Origin: Sphingosinicella ginsenosidimutans
GTDB taxonomy: Bacteria > Pseudomonadota > Alphaproteobacteria > Sphingomonadales > Sphingomonadaceae
DNA: 64,000 nucleotides
Direction of reading: 5' to 3'
Assembly (NCBI RefSeq): GCF_007995055.1
Contig: NZ_VOQQ01000001.1
Location: 1,426,001-1,490,000 of the forward strand
Below the pieces are notes generated by a model. That model had not been told where the DNA came from, did not search any database, and saw only the letters and a list, made by a program, of their open reading frames with translations. A program made the translations under genes and the position numbers. Positions 1-7,177 of this stretch are shown piece after piece; within the stretch, counting starts at the first letter, position 1, and each line of letters opens with the position of its first letter.

Positions 1-7
1 AGAGTCA

Positions 8-961
8 TCAAATGGTCTCCAGTGGGATCGAAGCCGGCTCCGGGACGAATCCAAGCGGCAGGCCGGCATCCGGGGTGAAGCCGTAGAGCGGTTCGCCGGG
101 CAGCGCGTCCGCGAGAATGCGACGCACGCCGAGCAATTCTTCGAGATCGATGCCGGTGCGAAGCCCCATCGCCTGCAGCATGAAGACGAGATCCTCGGTG
201 ACGACATTGCCGCTGGCGCCGGGCGCGAAGGGGCAACCTCCGATGCCGCCGAGCGAACTGTCGATCGTCTCGATGTCCATCTCCAGCGCCGCGAGCACGT
301 TGGCGAGGCCGAGGCCGCGCGTATTGTGCAGATGGATGCCGGTCAGCGCGTTGGCGCCGACGACCCCGCGCACTTCCCTGATCATCTCCTTGACGGCGCG
401 GGGATCGGCATAGCCGGTCGTATCCGACAGGCCGACCTCGTCGCAGCCGGCGGCCATCAGCTGCTCGGCGAGTCTCAGGATCTGGCGCAGCGGGATCGCG
501 CCTTCGATCGTGCAGCCGAAAACGGTCGAGAGGCTGCCCTCGAAATGCGGACGCTTCGCCCTTGGCTGCGCCGCGATCAGGGTGGCGATCGCCGCCGCTT
601 CGGCAAGCACCTGGCCATGGCTGCGGCGCAGGTTCGCCATGCTGTGCGATTCGGAGACCGAGAGGGGCAGGGTGATCTTGTCCGCGCCCGCCTCGATCGC
701 CGCCTCGGCGCCGCGCAGGTTGGGCACCAGCACCGCGACCGTCAGGCCGGGAATGGTCTTGGCGAAGGCGACGATTTCGGCGGTGTCGGCCAGCTGCGGC
801 AGCAGCGTCGCGGGGACGAAGCTGCCGACTTCGATCTCGCGAACGCCGGCGGCGGCCTCGGCGGCGATCCACGCCTTTTTCGCCTCCGTCGGCATGACCG
901 CGGAGATGCTCTGGAGACCGTCGCGCGGGCCCACTTCGCTGATCAGAATATCGGTCCGCAT
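8..961 (-). CDS. HMG-CoA lyase-family acyl-CoA lyase
   Basis: Predicted cytosolic lyase of the HMGL-like TIM-barrel family, 317 aa, the usual length. Near the N-terminus is the family motif SEVGPRDGLQ with the catalytic Arg-Asp; HLHNTRG near residue 215 carries the metal-binding histidines; GGCPFAPGASGN near 240 carries the catalytic Cys loop. The ATG at 961 is preferred over the in-frame TTG at 964. It is divergent from a CoA transferase and a LeuCD-type hydratase, so the substrate may be citramalyl-CoA or dimethylmalyl-CoA rather than HMG-CoA. The family is secure; the substrate is inferred from neighbours only. Confidence 0.85.
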   Translation of the reverse strand: MRTDILISEVGPRDGLQSISAVMPTEAKKAWIAAEAAAGVREIEVGSFVPATLLPQLADTAEIVAFAKTIPGLTVAVLVPNLRGAEAAIEAGADKITLPLSVSESHSMANLRRSHGQVLAEAAAIATLIAAQPRAKRPHFEGSLSTVFGCTIEGAIPLRQILRLAEQLMAAGCDEVGLSDTTGYADPRAVKEMIREVRGVVGANALTGIHLHNTRGLGLANVLAALEMDIETIDSSLGGIGGCPFAPGASGNVVTEDLVFMLQAMGLRTGIDLEELLGVRRILADALPGEPLYGFTPDAGLPLGFVPEPASIPLETI

Positions 962-1051
962 CAAACCTCTGCTTGCTTTATTGTCATATATCTATATCAA
1001 ATCACCGGACGTTGTCGAGACATGGCGGCGCGATAAAGCGGAAAGCCGGGG

Positions 1052-2191
1052 ATGATGGATCCATTGCCACTTGAGGGGCTCAAGGTCGTCGAATTCACGC
1101 ATATGGTCATGGGCCCGTCGGTCGGGCTCATCCTCGGCGATCTGGGCGCCGACGTGGTGAAGGTCGAGCCGGAGGGTGGGGATCATACCCGCCGGCTTCT
1201 CGGCTCGGGCGCCGGTTATTTCCCGATGTTCAACCGCAACAAGCGCAGCATCTGCCTCGATCTCAAGAGCGAGGCCGGCAACGCCGCTGCCCGCCGCCTG
1301 GTCGAAGAGGCGGACGTGATGATCGAGAATTTCCGCCCCGGCGCGCTGGCAAAGATCGGGCTGGGGCCGGATGCGTTCGCCGAGAGCAACCCGCGGCTCA
1401 TCTATTGCAGCGCCAAGGGATTCCTGGCGGGTCCCTATGAGAACCGGACGGCGCTCGACGAGGTCGCGCAGATGATGGGCGGCCTTGCCTATATGACCGG
1501 CCCGCCGGGACGCCCGTTGCGCGCGGGGGCATCGGTGATCGACATTGCCGGCGGCATGTTCGGGGTGATCGGCATCCTCGCCGCGATCGAGCGGCGCCAC
1601 CGCACCGGCCGGGGCGGCCATGTCAAATGCTCGCTGTTCGAGACGACAGCGTTCCTCGTTGGCCAGCATATGGCGCAAAAGGCGGTCACCGGCACGCCGG
1701 CCGCGCCGATGCCGGCGCGCGTCTCCGCATGGGCCGTCTATGACGTGTTCGAGACGGCCCGGCCCGATGAGCAATTGTTCGTCGGCGTGGTCAGCGACGG
1801 CCAATGGGCTGCGTTCTGCGAGGCGCTCGGCCTCGACGAGTTCGGGAGAGATCCCGCGCTTGCCCTCAACAACGATCGGGTTCTCCAGCGCGACCGCATC
1901 ATCCCGGTCCTGCGCGAGCTCTTCGCCGGGATGACGCGCGACGAGCTGATCGATCGGCTCAGCGCGATCTCCCTTCCCTTCGCGCCGATCACGCGGCCGG
2001 AGGACCTGTTCGAGGACGAGCATCTGCGCGCCGCGAACGGGCTTGTCGAGGTCACGCTCGAGGATGGCACGACCGCGATGCTGCCCGCGCTCCCGATCGA
2101 GATCGACGGGCGCAAGGCCGGCGTGCGCCGCGATCTCCCCAAAGCGGGGCAGCATGATGCGGACGTTTTTGGCGGGGCGGGCGCGCATTGA
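1052..2191 (+). CDS. CaiB/BaiF family (class III) CoA transferase
   Basis: Class III CoA transferase, 379 aa, normal family length. It starts with the typical LEGLKVVEFTHMVMGP segment, followed by GDLGADVVKVEPEGGD and the NRNKRSICLDLK block. The family forms interlocked dimers and moves CoA between dicarboxylate acceptors through an Asp-bound anhydride. The stop overlaps the TTG start of the next gene (TTGA), so the two are probably translationally coupled. With a hydratase downstream and an HMGL-type lyase divergently upstream, it most likely activates the hydrated diacid for cleavage. The exact CoA donor and acceptor cannot be read from sequence. Confidence 0.88.
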   Translation: MMDPLPLEGLKVVEFTHMVMGPSVGLILGDLGADVVKVEPEGGDHTRRLLGSGAGYFPMFNRNKRSICLDLKSEAGNAAARRLVEEADVMIENFRPGALAKIGLGPDAFAESNPRLIYCSAKGFLAGPYENRTALDEVAQMMGGLAYMTGPPGRPLRAGASVIDIAGGMFGVIGILAAIERRHRTGRGGHVKCSLFETTAFLVGQHMAQKAVTGTPAAPMPARVSAWAVYDVFETARPDEQLFVGVVSDGQWAAFCEALGLDEFGRDPALALNNDRVLQRDRIIPVLRELFAGMTRDELIDRLSAISLPFAPITRPEDLFEDEHLRAANGLVEVTLEDGTTAMLPALPIEIDGRKAGVRRDLPKAGQHDADVFGGAGAH

Positions 2192-3585
2192 GCCGGACGA
2201 TCTTCGACAAGATCTGGGACTCCCACCGGATCGCCTCCAACGCCGGTGGTGGCGATCTCATCCTGATCGATCGTATCCTCCTGCACGAGCGGACGGGCGG
2301 CGTCGCGCTGAAGAGCCTCGCCGAGCGCGGCCGCAGGGTGCTTGCGCCGGATCAGGCCTTCGCGGTCATGGATCATATCGTCGACACGCGCCCCGGCCGG
2401 ACCGACCGGACGCTGATGCCCACCGGCACCGATTTCATCCGCGCGACGCGCGAGGGGGCGAGGGCGGCGGGACTCCGGCTGTTCGATCTCGACGATCCCG
2501 CGCAGGGAATCGTCCATGTGATGTCGCCCGAACTTGGGCTCGTCCTGCCCGGCGCGACCCTGGTCTGCCCCGACAGCCACACCTGCTCGCAAGGTGCGCT
2601 CGGCGCGCTTGCCTGGGGGATCGGATCGACCGAGGCCGAACATGCGCTCGCCACCTCGACGCTGCGGCTGCGGCGGCCGCCGACGATGCGCGTCACTGTG
2701 GATGGGGCGCTGGCGCCCGGCGTCACCGCCAAGGATCTCGCGCTCGCCCTCGTCGGCCGGTTCGGTGTGGGCAGCGGCAAGGGCCATGTCGTCGAATATG
2801 CCGGATCGGCGGTGCGCGCGCTCGATGTCGAAAGCCGGCTCACCTTGTGCAACATGGCAACCGAATCCGCCGCCTTCACCGCGATCATCGCGCCCGACGA
2901 AGCGGTCATCGATTATCTGAAGGGCCGCCGCTTCGCGCCGTCGGGAGAGGCGTGGGACCGGGCGGTCGAAAGCTGGCGCGCGCTCGCCAGCGACGATGAC
3001 GCCGTGTTCGACCGTGAGCTTGCCTTCGACGCGCGCGAGGTCGCGCCGATGGTCAGCTGGGGAACCAGCCCGCAGCAGGTCGTGCCGATCGACGGCGCCG
3101 TCCCGGAGCCGGGGGTCGGGCAGGGATCGGACGAAAATGGCCAGCGCGCGCTCGCCTATATGGGCCTGACCCCAGGCACTCCGCTCGCCGATCTTCCGAT
3201 CGACGCCGCGTTCATCGGTTCGTGCACCAATAGCCGGATCGGTGATCTGAGGCGCGCGGCGGCCTTGCTCGACGGGCGCAAGGTCGCGGCCGGGATCAAG
3301 GCAATCTGCGTGCCCGGTTCGACGCAGGTCAAGCAACAGGCCGAGGCGGAGGGGCTCGACAAGATCTTCCTGTCGGCCGGTTTCGAATGGCGCGAATCGG
3401 GTTGCTCGATGTGCTTCTATGCGGGCGGCGAAAGCTTCGCGCCGCAGGCCCGCGTCATCTCGTCCACCAACCGCAATTTCGAGAGCCGGCAGGGGCCCGG
3501 CACGCGCACCCATCTGGCCTCGCCCGAAACCGTGGCGGCCTCCGCCATCGCCGGGCGGATCGCCGATCCGCGCAAGGTGGCCTGA
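2188..3585 (+). CDS. Aconitase-family hydratase, large subunit (LeuC-like)
   Basis: Large subunit of a two-component aconitase-superfamily hydro-lyase, 465 aa, comparable to LeuC. The [4Fe-4S] ligands are visible: the Cys of GSCTNSRIGDLR and the pair in ESGCSMCFY. The start is a TTG overlapping the preceding stop, and the gene ends in an ATGA overlap with the small subunit, so the three genes form one coupled operon. It resembles isopropylmalate isomerase, but its partners (CoA transferase, HMGL lyase) suggest a catabolic citraconate- or dimethylmaleate-type hydratase rather than leucine synthesis. The family is clear; the substrate is inferred. Confidence 0.85.
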   Translation: MSRTIFDKIWDSHRIASNAGGGDLILIDRILLHERTGGVALKSLAERGRRVLAPDQAFAVMDHIVDTRPGRTDRTLMPTGTDFIRATREGARAAGLRLFDLDDPAQGIVHVMSPELGLVLPGATLVCPDSHTCSQGALGALAWGIGSTEAEHALATSTLRLRRPPTMRVTVDGALAPGVTAKDLALALVGRFGVGSGKGHVVEYAGSAVRALDVESRLTLCNMATESAAFTAIIAPDEAVIDYLKGRRFAPSGEAWDRAVESWRALASDDDAVFDRELAFDAREVAPMVSWGTSPQQVVPIDGAVPEPGVGQGSDENGQRALAYMGLTPGTPLADLPIDAAFIGSCTNSRIGDLRRAAALLDGRKVAAGIKAICVPGSTQVKQQAEAEGLDKIFLSAGFEWRESGCSMCFYAGGESFAPQARVISSTNRNFESRQGPGTRTHLASPETVAASAIAGRIADPRKVA

Positions 3586-4226
3586 TGGAACCGTTCACCA
3601 CGCTCAGCGCGACGGCGCTGCCGCTGATGCGCGACAATATCGATACCGACGCGATCATCCCCTCGCGCGAGATGCGGACCGTTTCCAAGAGGGGGCTCGC
3701 CGACGGCCTTTTCGCCGGCTGGCGCTATCGCGAGATCGGCGGACGCGATCCCGATCCCGGCTTCGTTCTCAACGATCCGGCCCGGAAAGGCGCCAGGATC
3801 CTGATCGCCGGCGCCAATTTCGGATGCGGATCGAGCCGGGAGCATGCCGTGTGGGCGCTGGCCGAATATGGCATCCGCGCCATTATCGCGCCCTCCTTCG
3901 CGCCGATCTTCCAGGCGAATTGCGTCGCCAACGGGCTGGTCCCCGCCATCCTGCCGCACGATCTGGTGCACGCGCTCGCCGCCCATGTCGAACGCCACCC
4001 CGCCGCGGTGGTCACAGTCGACCTGCCGGCCCGCGAGGTGAAGATCGATGACGGCGCCCACTGGGCCTTCGAAATCGACCCCGAAGCACGCGCGTCCCTG
4101 ATCGCCGGCCTCGACCCAATCGACCGGACGCTTCGCGCCGAAGACCAGATCCGCGCCTTCCGGGAAGAGCATCGGCGCCAACAACCCTGGCTCTACGCGC
4201 CCGTCGAGGCGGACGCGGGACGCTAG
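3585..4226 (+). CDS. Aconitase-family hydratase, small subunit (LeuD-like)
   Basis: Small swivelling subunit pairing with the LeuC-like protein, 213 aa. It contains the LeuD signatures DNIDTDAIIPSREM near the N-terminus and GANFGCGSSREHAVWAL in the middle, where the Ser-Arg binds substrate carboxylate. The ATG at 3585 overlaps the large-subunit stop (ATGA); a longer in-frame extension upstream is only a shadow of that gene. It is the last gene of the CoA transferase-hydratase operon. Substrate assignment shares the uncertainty of its partner. Confidence 0.85.
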   Translation: MEPFTTLSATALPLMRDNIDTDAIIPSREMRTVSKRGLADGLFAGWRYREIGGRDPDPGFVLNDPARKGARILIAGANFGCGSSREHAVWALAEYGIRAIIAPSFAPIFQANCVANGLVPAILPHDLVHALAAHVERHPAAVVTVDLPAREVKIDDGAHWAFEIDPEARASLIAGLDPIDRTLRAEDQIRAFREEHRRQQPWLYAPVEADAGR

Positions 4227-4768
4227 ACGAGGGCCGTCCCCGCCAGTGCCGGCGCAAGGGCAGACATTTGCGCGAATTGGCCAAGTGGCGGGCCGCGCCA
4301 GATGATGACGAGCACTACGTCTTCGCTGTAGCGCTACCCTTATCGACAAGCATCGCATCAAAGTCGCTAAATACCCCGGCCGTTCGCCAGAGGCCGCGAT
4401 TGCCGATGACGTAGAGAACCTCTTTCGCGCGGGTTACGGCAACATTCAGCAGATTAAGTTCTCCAAAGCCGCAAGCTGACACCTCCCCCTCTAAGACGCC
4501 CCACCGCCCGCCGACCGCACAGCGAGCCCAACGAACGCTCACCGCTGGTGACGATTCGCTCAAGCATATCGACCGCTTCCCGACCCTCTTCAGCGCACCA
4601 TTTTGAGGCGGCGGCGCACTCCTTTGCTAACGCGGCGACCGACGGTACTGATCGTCACGCCATGCTCGCCAGCGGGCATATTCGGCTGGCCGATTAGGCA
4701 TGTCGTTCTCGCTCCAAACGGCAGGAAATCGAGCCGATCGAAATTCCCTTATCGTGGACAATGCCCGG
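4227..4768. other. Gene-debris region without a complete gene
   Basis: About 540 bases with no intact gene. Besides the helicase remnant annotated separately, the minus strand at about 4630-4710 encodes a short piece with RPAEYARWRAWRDD that resembles the extreme C-terminus of the neighbouring S9 protein (EQYARWRAM). It may be the leftover end of a duplicate, but it is too short to be sure. This looks like the decayed boundary between the catabolic module and the isopeptidase locus. Confidence 0.4.
4315..4470 (-). pseudogene. C-terminal remnant of a superfamily I DNA helicase
   Basis: The minus strand encodes about 50 residues containing LLNVAVTRAKEVLYVIGNR followed by LW and AGVF. This matches motif VI and the end of AAA_12/UvrD-type superfamily I helicases (N-V-A-x-T-R-A-K). 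Nothing upstream in this frame resembles the rest of a helicase, so it is a 3' stub left by a deletion or insertion. It is not obviously part of the UvrD-like pseudogene at 16-18 kb, which still has its own C-terminus. Confidence 0.6.
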
Positions 4769-7177
4769 CTATCGCAGCGCCGACGCCGGCTGGAAGTCGG
4801 ACGAGGGTGTCGAGCCGACGGAATGGCCGGCGGCCTCCCATGCTTGCTGACGACGCCATTCGCTCCGCATGGCCCGCCAGCGCGCATATTGCTCCACCTT
4901 GGCGGGATCCGGATCCTCATAATCCTGTAGCCAGAAACGGAACCAGTCGATGACGCCCTGCTGCACCGCAATGATCTGCCGGGGATTCTGGCTGTTGTGA
5001 GCCCCATGAGCCTCAGCCTGCGGCATCACATAAAGTTCGACTGGACGGTTGAGATAGCGCAGGCGATTAAAATTCTCCCAGTGCGTGAGAACGCCGAAGC
5101 GTCCGCTGGACTGGATGATCAAGCGCAGTGGCGTGCGATTGTGTTCGATGTTGAATCCGGGCGCATTGCGAAGCCAGCGCGACAGGCCTTCACCAAACGC
5201 CTCGCCACCATTCACCATTTCGGCTCCGGTTCCATAGCCCAGCAGAGTTTGTTGGAAGTAGCTGGGATCCCAATTGTCGGCAGCGACCGCAGCCGCGAAG
5301 GGAAAGTCTGAATGGGTTAGGGTATATTCAACATAATAGCCATTACGGCTGAACCCGAGGAGCCCGACTCGCTCGCGGTCGACTAGGCCCGCGGCTACAA
5401 GTTGCTCGGCGGCGTCCTCAAAAGCCCGACGGCGCGCATCACCTTCCCGCTCTGTGCCGAACCCCGAATTGCCGGTGAGATTCATATGCAGGACAAACAT
5501 GCCCTGGTTCGCAAGCAGGCGACCGCCATAGGCGGCAATTGCGGAAGGCCCGGTTCCAATTGCATCGCCATAGAGGGAGAAAACTCCATCCGTGGATTGG
5601 CCATAGGCGCTTTGAATCACCAGTGGATAGCGATGTCCGGCAATGAAATTTGGGGGATAGAACAGAGACCCGGTCCATCGAAGGCCGATATCCACCCGGC
5701 CCTCCCGCCGCTGTGCCCGACCGAGTGCATAACTGGACACGAGATCGGGATTGGGGTCGAGAACAAGTCGTCTCCCTCCACTTCGCCGGTCGACGGCATA
5801 AAGCCTCGGTGGAGTGCGTACGTCCTGTTCAATCGTCAGGACCACCCCAAGCGGCAAAGCGACGCCCGGACCATGTGTGGCGGCCAATCCCCAACCTCGC
5901 TCCGTTCTGACGAAGCGGTGTATCTCCGTTGACGTTCCATCCCGCTGCCAAATTTCGACGGAACTTGATGAATCCCAGCGGACCCCGGATACCGTCCGAT
6001 TGGACGCGATCTGAAAAGGCAAAGGGATCGCGCGGCCCGACTGCACGTCGACGATCGCCGCCCTGCCGCTGCGCGGTCGATCGGCGTCGGAGGTATCGGC
6101 GGGTAAAAAGCAGGGTGCACACAAGACGGAACGGCTGTCGGGTGACCAAGCGAGCTTCACTTCGGCCGCAACGACCGGCGCGTTGAGCAGCGGGTGGGCC
6201 GCCCCGGTCGCCACGTTGAGTAGATAGAGCTGGTGGACATTACGCGACATCCATTGGTCGGGTCGAGTCCGAGCTCCCTCCACCCAAGACGCGAGATCGG
6301 TATCGCGATAGTTGCGCCAACCGGCGGGGACCGAAAACGGCACCGGGTCGAACACGGCGTGCCGACCGTCGGGAGCGAAGGCCACGACATGCCTGACATC
6401 CCTGTCTTCGCGTTCTATCCAAGGCACGACAGGGATAGATCGGTCGCGGGCTCGTCGGAGAAACCAGCGCGTGTTCATGCGCCGGTCAATGAGGGGCGGC
6501 CCAGACAGATCGCCGATAAGAATGCCGTAGGCGTCCACTGTCGAGGACAGAATCATGCCGTGCGAGTCGCTACGAAGCGCAGACGTGGCCGCTGCGCCAT
6601 CGTAGGCCGCCGCGTTGTACAGGACATCTCCCTTCGTGCTGACGTCAAAGGCGGCGATCGACGTTGAATGGTCGGTCAGGGTCGTCAGCGCGCCATTGGA
6701 GAGTTCGAGCATGACAACTTGCCGAACGCCCCGTCCGTCGCTCCACAGAAAAGCGATCCGGTCATTGCCCAACCAGCGGATCGGATTGGTCTCCGGCCAC
6801 AGATCGAGCACCGGGCTCAGATAGCTGGCAACACCGCCGCCGAGGCCGGTGGAATATAGGTGGGCGACCAGGACAGGATGTGCGGCCACATCCATGGATG
6901 CAAGCGATCCGCGATAGATATCGACCCGCACATCGTTGCGGCTGACTTCGCCGCGCAGGAGACGAAAAACGTAAGTGCGCCCGTCCGGCGAGATCGATAC
7001 GGCACCGTCGGGATTGGCGGGCGAGATGTCGAGCGGATTGCCGATGAAACGCGCGGTCTCGACAGCGGCCTGCGGGATCAAGGCCCCACGAGGCCCATCG
7101 CTGGCGAGAATCGGCGGCGCGCCGTAGCTGTGGCCGCACAAGCAGGCCGCTATCAGGGCAACTCTCAGCGCACGCAT
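4769..7177 (-). CDS. S9-family protein resembling lasso-peptide isopeptidase (AtxE-like), divergent active site
   Basis: Predicted periplasmic protein of 802 aa: signal peptide at about 1-19, beta-propeller with SPDGRTYVF and SPDSRSV repeats, then a C-terminal alpha/beta-hydrolase domain. The nucleophile motif is GFSRNG (Ser about 610) and the catalytic His lies in EAHGAH (about 724-727). Its end (FRFWLQDYEDPDPAKVEQY) aligns with that of the isopeptidase at 61-63 kb. At the position of that protein's DDEY Asp it reads SSGRFG (about 690-694), so the acidic triad residue seems absent. It overlaps a TonB transducer by one base. It may be an altered isopeptidase or an uptake or sensing factor; hydrolase activity is uncertain. 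Confidence 0.7.
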   Translation of the reverse strand: MRALRVALIAACLCGHSYGAPPILASDGPRGALIPQAAVETARFIGNPLDISPANPDGAVSISPDGRTYVFRLLRGEVSRNDVRVDIYRGSLASMDVAAHPVLVAHLYSTGLGGGVASYLSPVLDLWPETNPIRWLGNDRIAFLWSDGRGVRQVVMLELSNGALTTLTDHSTSIAAFDVSTKGDVLYNAAAYDGAAATSALRSDSHGMILSSTVDAYGILIGDLSGPPLIDRRMNTRWFLRRARDRSIPVVPWIEREDRDVRHVVAFAPDGRHAVFDPVPFSVPAGWRNYRDTDLASWVEGARTRPDQWMSRNVHQLYLLNVATGAAHPLLNAPVVAAEVKLAWSPDSRSVLCAPCFLPADTSDADRPRSGRAAIVDVQSGRAIPLPFQIASNRTVSGVRWDSSSSVEIWQRDGTSTEIHRFVRTERGWGLAATHGPGVALPLGVVLTIEQDVRTPPRLYAVDRRSGGRRLVLDPNPDLVSSYALGRAQRREGRVDIGLRWTGSLFYPPNFIAGHRYPLVIQSAYGQSTDGVFSLYGDAIGTGPSAIAAYGGRLLANQGMFVLHMNLTGNSGFGTEREGDARRRAFEDAAEQLVAAGLVDRERVGLLGFSRNGYYVEYTLTHSDFPFAAAVAADNWDPSYFQQTLLGYGTGAEMVNGGEAFGEGLSRWLRNAPGFNIEHNRTPLRLIIQSSGRFGVLTHWENFNRLRYLNRPVELYVMPQAEAHGAHNSQNPRQIIAVQQGVIDWFRFWLQDYEDPDPAKVEQYARWRAMRSEWRRQQAWEAAGHSVGSTPSSDFQPASALR

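Noticed and set aside
1738..3513. A 591-codon minus-strand open frame opposite the CoA transferase and hydratase genes
   Set aside because: Antisense of two well-supported genes; Arg- and Asp-rich with no family motif.
2188..4226. True leucine-biosynthesis leuC and leuD
   Set aside because: Protein family fits, but the operon partners are a CoA transferase and an HMGL-type lyase and there is no leuB, so I kept the general hydratase name.
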